Of a DNA stretch of 41,370 nt, positions 1-10,429 are shown piece after piece (the stretch's first letter is position 1; the number at the start of each line of letters is the position of its first letter). The notes below the pieces were generated by a model. It saw nothing but the letters and a program-made list of their open reading frames with translations. It searched no databases and was not told the DNA's origin. The translations under genes were made by a program, and so were the position numbers. The stretch comes from Sperchopsis tessellata (lineage: Eukaryota; Arthropoda; Insecta; Coleoptera; Hydrophilidae), in NCBI GenBank assembly GCA_033557685.1, contig JAWQRN010000074.1, positions 1-41,370 on the forward strand, written 5' to 3'.

Positions 1-1813
1 TGAGGGAAAAGTAATGCAACATGGCTGTATTTTTTTGACCTTGAAATTCCCTTACGTCATTCCGCGCATTTGTTAGGCTATGCAACTTTAATTTTTCAAG
101 TTTCAACGTGTGTATTTTTTAAAATTTTTGGAATCAACAAGACTTTTAACTTTGGGTAGTATACAAATTTGGATAGGTTACATAATCAAAATTTGAAGAA
201 AAATGTATATGAACATTTGGTATTTAAATAAATCGTTTACCTTTGTTTGACTGACAAGTGACAACTAAAACAATTTTCAAAATTTTTTAACCCTTGAACA
301 TAATGCATTATCATGGTGAGATTTAATGAAATGATGTTAGGTTGGGGGGATAGAAGAAAAACTTTTGAAAAAGTCTGTATGGTTTTTTTATGAGAATTAC
401 CCTAATCGGACACAGTCTACTATATTTAATAAAACTTACTTATCAGTTTCATGTAAAAACATTTTTATTGATAAGTTCCTAGGTACAAATAAACAAAATT
501 TATTTATTAATTATTCAAAATGTTCCCCCTTAGCCATTAAACAATGACCTAATCTATCTTGAAAATATCTATAAGTATTTTCTAACATATTCGGTGTAAT
601 TATTCCTACCTCTTCCTGAATTCTGGCTTTTTAATCTTCTAAATTATTTGGTCGATCTTTGTAGACCGCAATTTTGAGGTGACCCTATAGAAGAAACTCG
701 AGAGGATTTAAGTCCCCCGCGGGAGAAATTCTATGGCGATGGAACACATCATTTAGAAAGTCTCTGACCACAGCACCTTAATGTGGAGGAACGCCGTCTT
801 GCTGGAATCAAGCACGATCGAATTCCTGTGGAAATAAGGCTTGACAAGACGACTCATTTTTGAGAAGCTCTAAATATTTAACCGCAGTCAAAGTTCCCTC
901 TATGAAGAATAGTCCAATTAAATACCATCCAACGATTCCCATCCTGACATTTACCTTCTGAAGTCGTTGTGTATGTGTGTTTTTCATCCAGTGCGGGTTG
1001 TTACGTAACCAATATCGACAACTAGGTCTGTTCACATTTCCATTTAGACAGAAAGGAGCTTCATCGCAGAATATGATACTGTTACATTTCTCCATCATTT
1101 CTTCACAGACTTGTGATCTCATATCGAAATAATCTTCATTAAGTTCCTGCAGTAGATCTACTTTATAGGGATCAAAGTGTTCTCTTTTTAATACAATTCT
1201 AACAGACTTCTGATCGATGTTATGGTCTAAGGCAATTTGCCTTGTCGATAATTAAGGATTTTCTTCAATTGACAATAAAACATTCAGTGTCTTGTCTATG
1301 CGTGTAGCAGTTTTAGGCTACAGTAGATCGTGATAAAGGTGTCCGATTAGTGTAATTCTCATTAAAAACCATACAAATTCTTCAGAAGTTCTTCTTCTAT
1401 ACCCTCAACCTAACATCTTCAAAATTTCAATTCTTTCCTTTTCAATAAATCTCACCATGACAATGCGTTATGTTCAAAGGTTTAAAAATTATGAAAATTG
1501 TTTTGTCACTTGTTACTTGTTATAAAGGTAAACGTTTTATTTAAATACCAAATTTTTATATCAATTTTTCTCAAAAATTTTATTATGTAACCCATCAAAA
1601 TTTGTATACTACCCGAAGTAAAAAGTTTTGACGTTGCAACTTGAAAAATGTTACATAGCTTAACACAAGCACGGAATGATGTAAGAGAATTTCAAGATGA
1701 CAAAAATATAGAGCACTTTTTACCATGCAATATTTGTCTGAAACATTTTTTTCCTAAATTCAATAATAACAAAAATATAGCCATGTTGCATTACTTTCTT
1801 CTCACCCTGTATA
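1..1813 (-). mobile_element. Mariner/Tc1-type DNA transposon with long inverted arms, broken transposase
   Basis: The right end reads (as reverse complement) TATACAGGGTGAGAAG from 1813 inward. The window begins at the matching TGAGGGAAAAGTAATG, so about the first 8 bases of the left end are missing. The two ends stay similar in inverted orientation for over 400 bp (1-414 against 1338-1811), far longer than a usual mariner terminus. A transposase is readable on the minus strand from about 1470 to 540: catalytic segment FCDEAPF at 1050-1071, WMGIVGWYL-like and FIEGTLT segments, QQDGVPPH near 800, and DLNPLEF near 700. Stops and frameshifts interrupt it, and a stretch before the third acidic motif is shorter than usual. 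The left arm repeats the transposase start region, including an ATGGTGAGATTT start. The element cannot make its own transposase. Confidence 0.85.
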
Positions 1814-2094
1814 GTAAATTGTTGCAGGGTATACTGTAAACGACATGGGTTCTTTTATCAATTGGAATATCAGTTTTTAATTTTGTGAAAATGGCCTGAG
1901 GTTATTATAGATTTTGTTTTTATTTTTTCCATTATTTGACTTACGGAAAAGCGAAATAGTGTGGTTGTTCGGTGTCAGTGATTGTTTTTTTTTTGTTTTT
2001 TACCATTATAAAACCATTTTATCCTTTCCTAAAACATGTTACCTAATAGTTTTTTAGGATAATTTTTGTTTATTAAAGCCTTTTTGTTATGATG

Positions 2095-2590
2095 TACTGC
2101 CAAATATTTGTACTTTAGATGTGTTTTACAGATACGTAGATGATTGCCTAACCGTTGTCCCAGAAAATAAAATAAACTACATCCAAAACCAATGTCAAGA
2201 AAAATACATAGTACAGACATCACAATACTTCAACAGTAGACTTAACGGACACAAATGTGCAAAGACTAATATAATAGTATTAACCAAACATACCAAAAAA
2301 ACAGGCCATACTTTCAATTTTAATGACACTAAATTACTAACTACGGAGACCAACGATTGAAAATAGGACAATATTGGAAATGATCACATACAGCAGAATG
2401 GGAATGCAGTTAATGATAAAACTGACATCAGTGCACTAATATATTAACATTTAGTCTACCCTGCCGTCTATCATGTGATGTATCACATGTACTTTAATCA
2501 CCTTTTGATACAGAATTTTTAATCTTTTATTTTGTTATATTGCTGGTGAATGGTATTCACCGAAACGTCACAATTTTTAAAGGTGTTTTT
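2095..2590 (+). mobile_element. Penelope-like element relic (RT to GIY-YIG region)
   Basis: The plus frame from 2121 reads FYRYVDDCLTVVPENKI, with the reverse transcriptase YVDD box at 2133-2144, then jumps to a YIVQTSQYFNSRLNGHK stretch resembling a GIY-YIG endonuclease, followed by LTKHTKKTGHTFNF and, in a shifted frame, NAVNDKTDISAL. This order (RT then GIY-YIG) is particular to Penelope-like elements. The intervening thumb region is missing, so an internal deletion is inferred. The 3' flank has a perfect hairpin (GGTGAAT, loop GGT, ATTCACC) followed by CGAAACGTC, a motif often seen at Penelope ends. Confidence 0.7.
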
Positions 2591-3055
2591 ATAGTGAATT
2601 AAGTTATTTAAACAAAGCCGATATCCCGAACAAGGTAATAATTAAATATACTTATGTACCTATCTTACAAAACATATTAACTTGACTTACGAAGGCTTAG
2701 ACTATTTACATTCTATTATTATTCTCTAAAACTTCGATTTGGAAAACTATAATTAATTCGGTAGATTTATCCAAGAATTGTTTGTTCTGTAATTTATTAT
2801 TATTGTAAAATGTTTCTTAATGCTCCGGAATATTCAGAGAGATTTAACATCTATTCAGCTATCAACTCCTGACACCAATTTGCATGTACGTACGTACCGC
2901 CTACACCAAAAATCACTAATCCAGACGAGACGCCACGATCATCGTAAATCTGCTGACGCCTTCTATAGCGATACTGTTTAGACGAATCACAAGTCACATT
3001 GGAAAAATCAAAAGAAAGAAGTATTTCCTACAGTACCAAACGCATGGTTTTTATC
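2591..3055. other. No recognised feature
   Basis: AT-rich DNA without a credible open frame. Short alternating tracts such as GTACGTACGTAC near 2886 are present. Confidence 0.4.
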
Positions 3056-3160
3056 CAGTGGTTCTTAATCAGGGGTACGTGTAACCTTAGGGGTACGTCG
3101 GAAAGTACCTAGATTTACGTCGGAAAGTACCTAGGCGTGCGTCGGAAATTACCTCGGAGA
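3056..3160 (+). mobile_element. hAT-type terminal sequence, one end only
   Basis: CAGTGGTTCTTAATCAGGGG starts at 3056 and is followed by GTACG-rich sequence. This matches the general form of hAT ends (CAGNGGTTCT, then a GGGGTACG pattern). The opposite end, expected as ...AACCACTG, was not found downstream, so length is unknown. Three 22-bp repeats lie just inside it. Confidence 0.4.
3094..3159 (+). repeat. Three tandem 22-bp repeats
   Basis: Units at 3094-3115, 3116-3137 and 3138-3159 share the core TACGTCGGAAAGTACCTAG; the third is more diverged (TGCGTCGGAAATTACCTCG). They lie subterminally to a hAT-like end, where hAT elements often carry transposase-binding repeats. Confidence 0.75.
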
Positions 3161-4490
3161 ACCTGCTTATATTTTTATTTTAAATGTATTATTAAAATAT
3201 TTGTTTTCATACTGCGTTCGTTTTTTCGTAGTTGGCTAAACAATACGTGCTTTTTCGTTGTCACGAATTGAGATGGAACCTTAATCGGCGTTATTATGGT
3301 CTACTATTGAGTTGCGAATAGAAATCGTGTATGATATTCTTCGTCATATAGAAAACGCTAAAAAGGGTGAAAATACAGAGTCGTTGTTTTAGATTCGTTG
3401 TTTTAGATCGGCTAGTTCAGAGAGACTGAATTGAAGCTTCAAAAGACCGACTGATGCTAACTCGTCGCAATATTGGTATAAGTTTCGAGAAGCCATTAGG
3501 TTTAACAATGACCCTACATAGGTGGAGATGATGACGTAATGTAATGTCTATGTAATACTGGAAGTATCACTTAAGGGATGGCCTTCACCACTCAGGGCTA
3601 AACAGCTGATATCAAGTTGAATATTTTGTTTAATATATGAACCGCAGATTTGAAGTATTTCTAAGAATCCTCTGTGGTGATGAGATATTTATAAACTAAT
3701 CATCCAAATTTCAACAATAAGTCATATGCGTATTTCGAAGAAGAATTGCATAAAAGCTTTTTGCTTGAAAAATCTAGTAAAATCAGTAGAAGATTCACCA
3801 AAAGTGAGTTATCATATTGATAATCAAGGCAAGGCTCATAATATTGATATCACGTAATAATTATTTGGGCTCAAGGAATCGGCAAAAATAAAACAGGTGC
3901 TTCTTGACGCCTGCACTGTTAAAGCGGTACTACACCTATTATGATCAAATGACCCCTGCACAGGGATAATTTTACCGTGAGAACCATTCTAGAAACTTTG
4001 AGTTATTTTTAACTGCGATTGAATGTTATTTCCAGAAAAGATTTCTTTTTGGTTTGTTTAACGCATTTATAGCCTGTTGGCAATATTATTTTATGGCACC
4101 CTTCTTTGATGTTGTACCAGCAACTGGTATGCAGACCCTAAAAACCTTTTCAGTGTTCGTCACTGTTACCTGAGTCTTTATATTGGTTAGACATTTCTTT
4201 TGACAAGCAGTAACTATCAATACTGTGTACAAGCAACATCTGTATTTATACTATTTTAATTAGTCTAATAAACTTACTTTCTTAAACAAGTCTTTCATAA
4301 ACTCAATACTTTTCTCTCAATCTTTGTTTTGTATAATTATATTGACCTTTTTTCCTTCTATAGCTGATAGAGCAGAACGAAAACTTTTGCAATATAAGAC
4401 CACGCGTGTGTGTGAGTATGGTTTCGCCAAATACTGCGATATAAAATAAAGGAAACAAACCGACTTCTTGATGCTTCGGCAGATGGCATC
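3160..4490. other. Unclassified, possibly interior of a decayed DNA transposon
   Basis: No open frame over about 60 codons and no family recognised on either strand. Given the hAT-like end at 3056, it may be eroded transposon interior; this is inference only. Confidence 0.25.
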
Positions 4491-4494
4491 TGGA

Positions 4495-5300
4495 CACTTT
4501 TGATTTTAATGAAATTAATGCTCATTTTTCTCGGAGTATTCCGAGTCTTGTTAAATTTGATATTATTCGAAGCCTGGCTGAAAGTAGGCTGGACACTGGT
4601 AAGCCTTTTTGTCTGACAATTCTTACGGAGGGGAGTGTCAGGGAAATAATTCAAAATTACAAGTGCTCAGCCATTGGCAGAGATGTTGTGGTGCTTTCTT
4701 TGGAGGACGCTCAATATGTAGTCACATATATATTCCATTTTTCTTTTCAATACTCAAAAGTATCCTACTCAGTCTAGATATTAAGAGAGGGCTGTGTTTT
4801 GTCAAAAATCTGCCTATTTAGATAGACATGTGCTTCATAATCCTTTTCAGTCTGGTTTCAGACGGAGTCCATAGCACTGTACAGCGTTGGTACGAATCAC
4901 GAATGATATTCGTAGAGCGATGAACGATCAACAAATACCAGTTTTGATCTTGCTGGGTCTCAGCAATACCTTTAATGCAGTGCACTTTGGTTTTCTTATA
5001 GCGTATCTTTCTTCTATACATTTTTCGCCAGATGCTTTACGCTGGAACGAGTTATATCTTGTTTATCGTCAGCAGTTGTTCAAGGTATCTGATAGCCATT
5101 CTGATTTGGTGCACTTGGGCAGTGGAATCCCGCAGGGTAGTATACCTGGACCAATACCGTTTTTGAATGAGACTATAAACGAGGTTAATGCAGATTTTCA
5201 CAATTAGTTCACTGCACAGATATATTTGGATTATCTCTGAATGTTCCTAAAACCCAAGTAATCAAATTGCCTTTAGTGTCCAGGTTTTATGTGCTATGAA
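4495..5300 (+). mobile_element. Jockey-like LINE reverse transcriptase fragment
   Basis: The plus strand, with frame changes, reads EINAHFSRSIPSLVKFDIIRS near 4513-4570, then a KCSAIGRD segment (usual Jockey form SNAVGPDG), then FQSGFRRSP near 4848 and an open stretch 4887-5207 with VRITNDIRRAMNDQQIPVLI, a LSNTFNAVHF block (usually LSKAFDTVDH, so the catalytic Asp is Asn here) and GIPQGSIPGPIPF. These are RT blocks in order. Stops near 4768 and 5205, together with the lost Asp, show it is dead. Both ends are truncated. Confidence 0.85.
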
Positions 5301-5389
5301 CTCCTTAAAACTATTAGAAAATGTCTTACTGCTCGTCATACGTCAAAAGTAGATGTATGATGTACACAGACAGCAAATCTTCAACGTTT

Positions 5390-6245
5390 GCAAAATGTGT
5401 GTGTCCAATATCTATAATCAGAAAAAATGGAGTGGGAAGATCCAATGTGCTGATTAATAAAACGGTTCAGCTGGCTGCATATGCGGACGACATTAACATT
5501 GTGAGTCGATCACTGAAATCTGCAGAGGAAACGTACAAAAATCTAAAACACAAGGCTAAAACAGTGAGGTTAAGAATTAACACTGATAAAACGAAAGCCT
5601 AGCTGCAAACTAGAACGAATAACGAAATTGGGAAAATTACAGAAGATCGTATAGTGGATGTAAAGCAGTTTAATTACCTTGGAGTGGAATTGACAAACAA
5701 ATGGGTGGAAAATGGAGAAATACGAAGACGGATAATGCTAGCCAACAGAGCATATTTTTCGCTAGCTGACATATTCAAGTCGAGAGCAATACACCGCAAC
5801 AGTAAATTAAGAACATATAAAACCATAGTACGGCCCATCATAACCTATGAGTGCGAAACATGGGTATTAGCTCAAAAATTAGCTGATGACATAGACATAT
5901 TTGAAAGAAAAATATTAAGGGGAAATATTAGGCCCAATACAAGAAAACAATATATGGCGGATCAGATACAATTATGAATTGTATCACTATTTTAAAGACC
6001 CAAAGTTTTCAGATTACATTCGAATACGGAGATTACAATGGGCGGGCCATAACAAAATAATGCAAGGAGTGAGACCCAGAGGAAGACCAAAGAGGAGATA
6101 GGAAGAGACCGTCGATAATGACGCAAAATATATTCTAGGAAGTAGAAATTGGATAGTGAAGCGAGAGATAGAGGGGAATGGAGGTGAAAATTGAAGGAGA
6201 CTAGAGTTCGACAGCGGACTATAGCGCCTTAGGAGAGAGAGTGTG
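5390..6245 (+). mobile_element. LINE fragment (endonuclease-RT type), RT palm to 3' end
   Basis: The plus strand reads VQLAAYADDINIVSRSLKSA with the YADD catalytic box at 5480-5491, then RINTDKTKA, FNYLGVELTNKW, NRAYFSLADIFKSR and YKTIVRPIITYECETW. After 5977 the frame shifts but continues as IRIRRLQWAGH and GVRPRGRPKRR, the C-terminal signature of this LINE group. There is a stop at 5600. It abuts the Jockey fragment upstream, so the two were independent insertions. Confidence 0.85.
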
Positions 6246-8300
6246 TTCCATATATTTATAAACTAAAAAAATCAGATCATATAATCATCTACCGAAACCG
6301 ACTTGGTTAACTGATTATTGAAAAATCTCATATCCTTGCTATACATTATTCTGCAATCGGACAAACCATCTTACTTAATGGTGCGATACTGCTCACGGTC
6401 CCCACATACACAAGTGTTATAGCTTAGAGTCAGAGTCAGAATTACATAGCGGGGGAGATTCGAGGATATGGTTTGTTCACTACATTCCGATTCGGAGTTT
6501 AAGAGTTGTCCAAAATAATCCCTTTTCATAATTACTTTTCGCATCCGTTCACCTTCTTAACCCATTAACTCCCCCATCGCTATGGAGGAATGAAATATTA
6601 TATTATTAATTTAGTAATGCGAATATTAGTTTGTTTTATTGAAATTATGGCGTTGGAAAAATAAATCTGTTTTATCTTTTTACGAAATTCGTTTCGCCAT
6701 CTTTAATTTGGTTGCCGGTTTCTAACCTCACATTTTAATCTCAACGCATGCACGGGTACAGGGACTAATTAGCAGCATTTATAGAAAAATTTAACCTTTA
6801 TTGTTTTGAACGTTAAAACATTTTCTAATGCATGGGCAAGTTTGGTTTTTACGCAATTCGTGATCATGAGGAAATACCTTTACTCGAAACGTAGTTGTAT
6901 TTATTGTTGTGCAATAAAAATATTATTATTAAATTGTGTTGTTAAGGACATATGTAATAGGTATAAAATCGTAAAATACATGGAGGAGTAAATATGCGAA
7001 GTGAAGCAATCAGATATAGCAACAAGTAAATACGTAGTATAACCTCTAAGATGTTCATTTACATAGAATATAATTTAATATATTTCCCCTATGTTATGTA
7101 CTGTAGCATATCAATAACACCTCGAGTGATGTGAGTTAAGGATTTTCACCACAGCATTATTCTCCAATGCGATGCTTCCATTCCCTCACTGTTATGTTAA
7201 TATCAGCATTTCCATAAATTATTTAATCCCGTCTTCATTCATGAATTCCTCCGTACGCTGCCGAAGGAGCGAGCTTGCTACACCCAGGTGGTTTAAATAT
7301 TAATGCATAACTCCAAAGGCGTTCTAAACTCAAACTTGCGTTATATCTTCCATTAGACCTTATCGATAATACATGAAGCAAACTTTTGCTTAGAAGGTTA
7401 AAATCGTATCATATTTTTCCTTCGCAGAATTATCGGTTTCGTAAAAGTTTCAGTTTGAAAGGTCTTACAAATTTAGAAAAGATGCTTTTCTGTCTAGTGG
7501 AGAGTATTGATTACTTGCTAGCATCAGCAATTTCCCTTGCAAAGGTCGCCATAGTAAGAATTTCAATTAAACACAAGAACAATTTTTTTTAAAATAATGG
7601 TCAAAATATATTTCCTTATGCAACATTAGGCTCGTAGAACTGAGCGTGCGGATTGATGACGCGGGAACAACTGGGTTAGGAGGCAATCGAGCAAAGAGCC
7701 AATGATCACGGATATAATTGGGCGCTATAGATACAGGACAACCCTCATTGCTATGCATATATCAGCCGACTATACTAGGACATGTTTCATTTCCTTTTAC
7801 CTTGCGCAATATATTATAGCATTTCATTATACCACATACAATTTATTTAAAGTATTTACTTTAACATAAACAACACCATCAGAAGCGTTTTATGTAGTCC
7901 ATGCGCCCGTGTGCAAAATTCGGAATTCCGCCCTTCATGCAAACTAGGCGAGAGAAAAGGCAAACCAGGCGATTTTCTTTTACGAAAGGGGGGCGTGGCC
8001 TTTGGAAACGCGTTATTTCACATTGCGTGCCATATATGAAATACAGTGGTATTTTCGCACAAGCCGCGCAATTCATATGATGTATGACGGACGGCGAATA
8101 GGGTATGGTAATTATATTTGGTTCGAGAAAAATCGTAAATATAAAAATTTTTGGCTATAAAATCAGAAATAATTTTTATTCTTTACCAAATGAAAACATT
8201 TTATTTTTACATAATTTTATGAAAAATATTTATTATATAATATTAAAATATTCTAAACAAAATTGTGGCTATTTGAGACACATATTACAATAGGTATAAA
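6246..8300. other. No gene recognised; locally GC-richer patch
   Basis: No coding exon or transposase was recognised on either strand. Most of the stretch is AT-rich, but about 7615-8100 is visibly richer in G, C and CpG than its surroundings, with motifs such as GGGGGGCGTGG. Open frames of 61-68 codons show no family features. Confidence 0.3.
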
Positions 8301-8309
8301 CCACTTTCA

Positions 8310-8328
8310 CCCGTTTTTTTTTTTTTTT
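8310..8328. repeat. Poly(T) tract
   Basis: A run of about fifteen Ts. It could be the reverse-strand tail of a retroposed fragment, but no coding relic adjoins it. Confidence 0.5.
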
Positions 8329-8689
8329 GCTTTTTGACGACCTGCCGCATCTCGAAGATTTGAGTAACATATGCTACATTTCCTTCTATCCTTTTTACCG
8401 TCAGCGTTCGTTCTTTCAGATAGGTGGTGATAGGAACTTGCAGAAGTTCTCGGCCCCCCATGTTGTATTCGACCTGGTATGTTCAACAACTCTGCTACCA
8501 AAGTTTCTCGAAATTTGCGTATTTGAATTTTCTGTTTGGTTGCATGTTTGTAGCATTAACAACCATTTTTCCTGATAACAATTCATTACCAAGATTTCAG
8601 TACCACTTTACGCCTTTTTGAATAGTTGAGGTATAGGAAGCCAATTGATCAAACAAGTCTATCCCATCCTTTTTTTTGTTGTAAGCTAG

Positions 8690-9720
8690 GACCTCTAAGG
8701 ATTTTTCAATTTTTCCGATAATGAAGACCAAGCCGCAGAAATTAATCAACTTCATAAACTTGCTCCGCTAATTTCTCACTACAACTTAAGCTACAAAGAA
8801 GTAATGCAACCAGGAAAAATGATTGCGATTGATGAAAGCATGATTCCATTTCGTGGCTGATTATAGTTCAGGCAATATTTTTCAAAATGTACGATCAAAA
8901 AGGTTAATACATATTCGTTTTCAATTTACCAGGGCAAAACCACAAATAATGGAGAATCGGTACTAACAAATACGGTTTTAGATCTCTGCAAGGACAACTT
9001 TTACACTAGCATTCTGCTTGCAAAAAAACTCTTAGATAGAAAAACTCATTATGTGCGAACATTGAGGAAGAACAGAAAAGAAGTTGTACCTGAAAAACTA
9101 AAAGCAGGAGAAATAATGAAAGAATTATAGTCTCTAAATTGAAAGATAAAAGGGAAATGTTAATGTTGTCTACATATCATAATTTGGAAATCGTGAATAC
9201 AGGAAAACTGAACAAAAAGCAGGAAGAAATCCAAAAACTGAAATGTATTATCAACTGCAATTCGGGCAAGACAGGAATTAATTTGTCTGATAAATTGGCC
9301 GTATATTCTACCCACTTACGAAAATTAATTAGATGGTACCACAAAGTCGCAATTGAATTGCTGATGTGAACATCAGTGGTCAATGTGTTAGTTGTGTATA
9401 AAATAACACACCCAACATAGAAGATTACAATTACAAAATGTTGGGTAAAGTTGGTGGAATCACTATTAAATTTTGCACGTGGCTTTACAGCAGGACGAAA
9501 TGATAAAAAAAAGTACAAAAGGAACAAAAAAAATTTGAAAAAAGTGTACATGTTATTAACAATAGGCAGAGAAACAGGGATGGAAAAAAGTTGCAAAATC
9601 GGCCAAGAGAGTTCAAACTTATTGTGACACGTGCCCTGAAAATCTTTATTTGCATTCAGTATTTTCATTTATGAAGAATAAACTTGAAGGACTGTTTAGG
9701 ATAGTTTTTGAAATTTTGGC
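8690..9720 (+). mobile_element. piggyBac-type transposase relic
   Basis: The plus strand, with frameshifts, reads INQLHKLAPLI, then MIAIDESMIPFRG at about 8818-8857 (first catalytic Asp region, then a TGA), a poorly kept YTGK-like block, DNFYTSILLAKKLLDRKTHY from about 8993 (second Asp region), KDKREMLMLSTYHN, and GKTGINLSDKLAVYSTHLRK (the usual GxDxxD reads N here, so the third acidic site looks lost). Near 9600-9690 AKRVQTYCDTCPENLYLHSVF is the C-terminal Cys-rich domain. Order and content fit piggyBac. At least three stops or shifts make it inactive. The 5' end is uncertain. Confidence 0.85.
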
Positions 9721-9734
9721 CCCCGGCGGTCATG

Positions 9735-10070
9735 CGACAGTAAGAAGGTATCCATAATTATTCGTCGGCTGCACATGGTCTAGCCAAATTAATCCTTCTA
9801 AAATAACAAGCGGCGGTTAACATATTAAGACCTATAAGCATCCTACCTATCTTATCTAAAATTCTAGAGTGTGTTATTTCCGAGCATTTTCTAATGCACT
9901 TAGACAGGTTTAACATTTTCCTGGACAAGCAGTCTAGGTTTAGACAGGGATATGGGTGTGTTTTACAGTGGATGACATTATTTGGGCTACTGATGGCAAC
10001 CAACTTACTGATCTAATTTTTCTATAGCAATTCCATAAGCTCTTATATAAAGCTTTGCCAATAGTATAGT
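9735..10070 (+). mobile_element. Jockey-like LINE RT fragment
   Basis: The plus strand reads RPISILPILSKILECVISEH from about 9828, then FRQGYGC and, after a one-base shift, ATDGNQLTDLIFL. This is the start of a Jockey RT palm (YRPISILP block, then the FRxGHGC and TD...LVLLD blocks). It directly follows the piggyBac relic and ends about 180 bp before the first NCKX exon. Confidence 0.8.
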
Positions 10071-10251
10071 GGGTTGGGAGCCAAGGTTGGAACCTAGCTG
10101 AGGTGGCGTTATCGCAATGTATTATAAATTACAGAGCGATTTCTAAAGTATTTCCTAATTTCGTTACAGCAAATTTTACAAAAACACTTATTGCCAGCAA
10201 CAAATCTTACTAAAATTTATCTACAAAATATATCAATTTTCTAAATTTTAG

Positions 10252-10429
10252 GTGTTTCTGGAGTCATTGGTTCTGCAGTATTTAACATCATGTTCGTCAT
10301 CTCAGTATGTGCATTGTGTACAAGCACAATAAGTTACTTGAATTGGTGGCCTCTGGTAAGAGATTGCTTCTTCTACGCTTTGTCAATATTAATTATGCTA
10401 TTCACAATTTACAACGAAACTATTACATG
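10252..10429 (+). CDS. NCKX exon: end of alpha-1 repeat and next helix
   Basis: The acceptor TTTTAG ends at 10251 and the donor GTAAGT starts at 10430. Residues 1-60 begin with GVSGVIGSAVFNIMF, the second half of the alpha-1 cation-binding repeat, then a WWPLVRD loop and a hydrophobic helix (about 35-54). The first codon is split (phase 1), so the preceding exon must end in a single G. No such exon, carrying the usual GSSAPEL-type half of alpha-1, was seen in 1-10251. Confidence 0.93.

Noticed and set aside
9177..9668. 163-codon open frame on the minus strand
   Set aside because: It is the antisense shadow of the piggyBac transposase relic, whose plus-strand motifs are recognisable; the minus product is Phe-rich with no family features.
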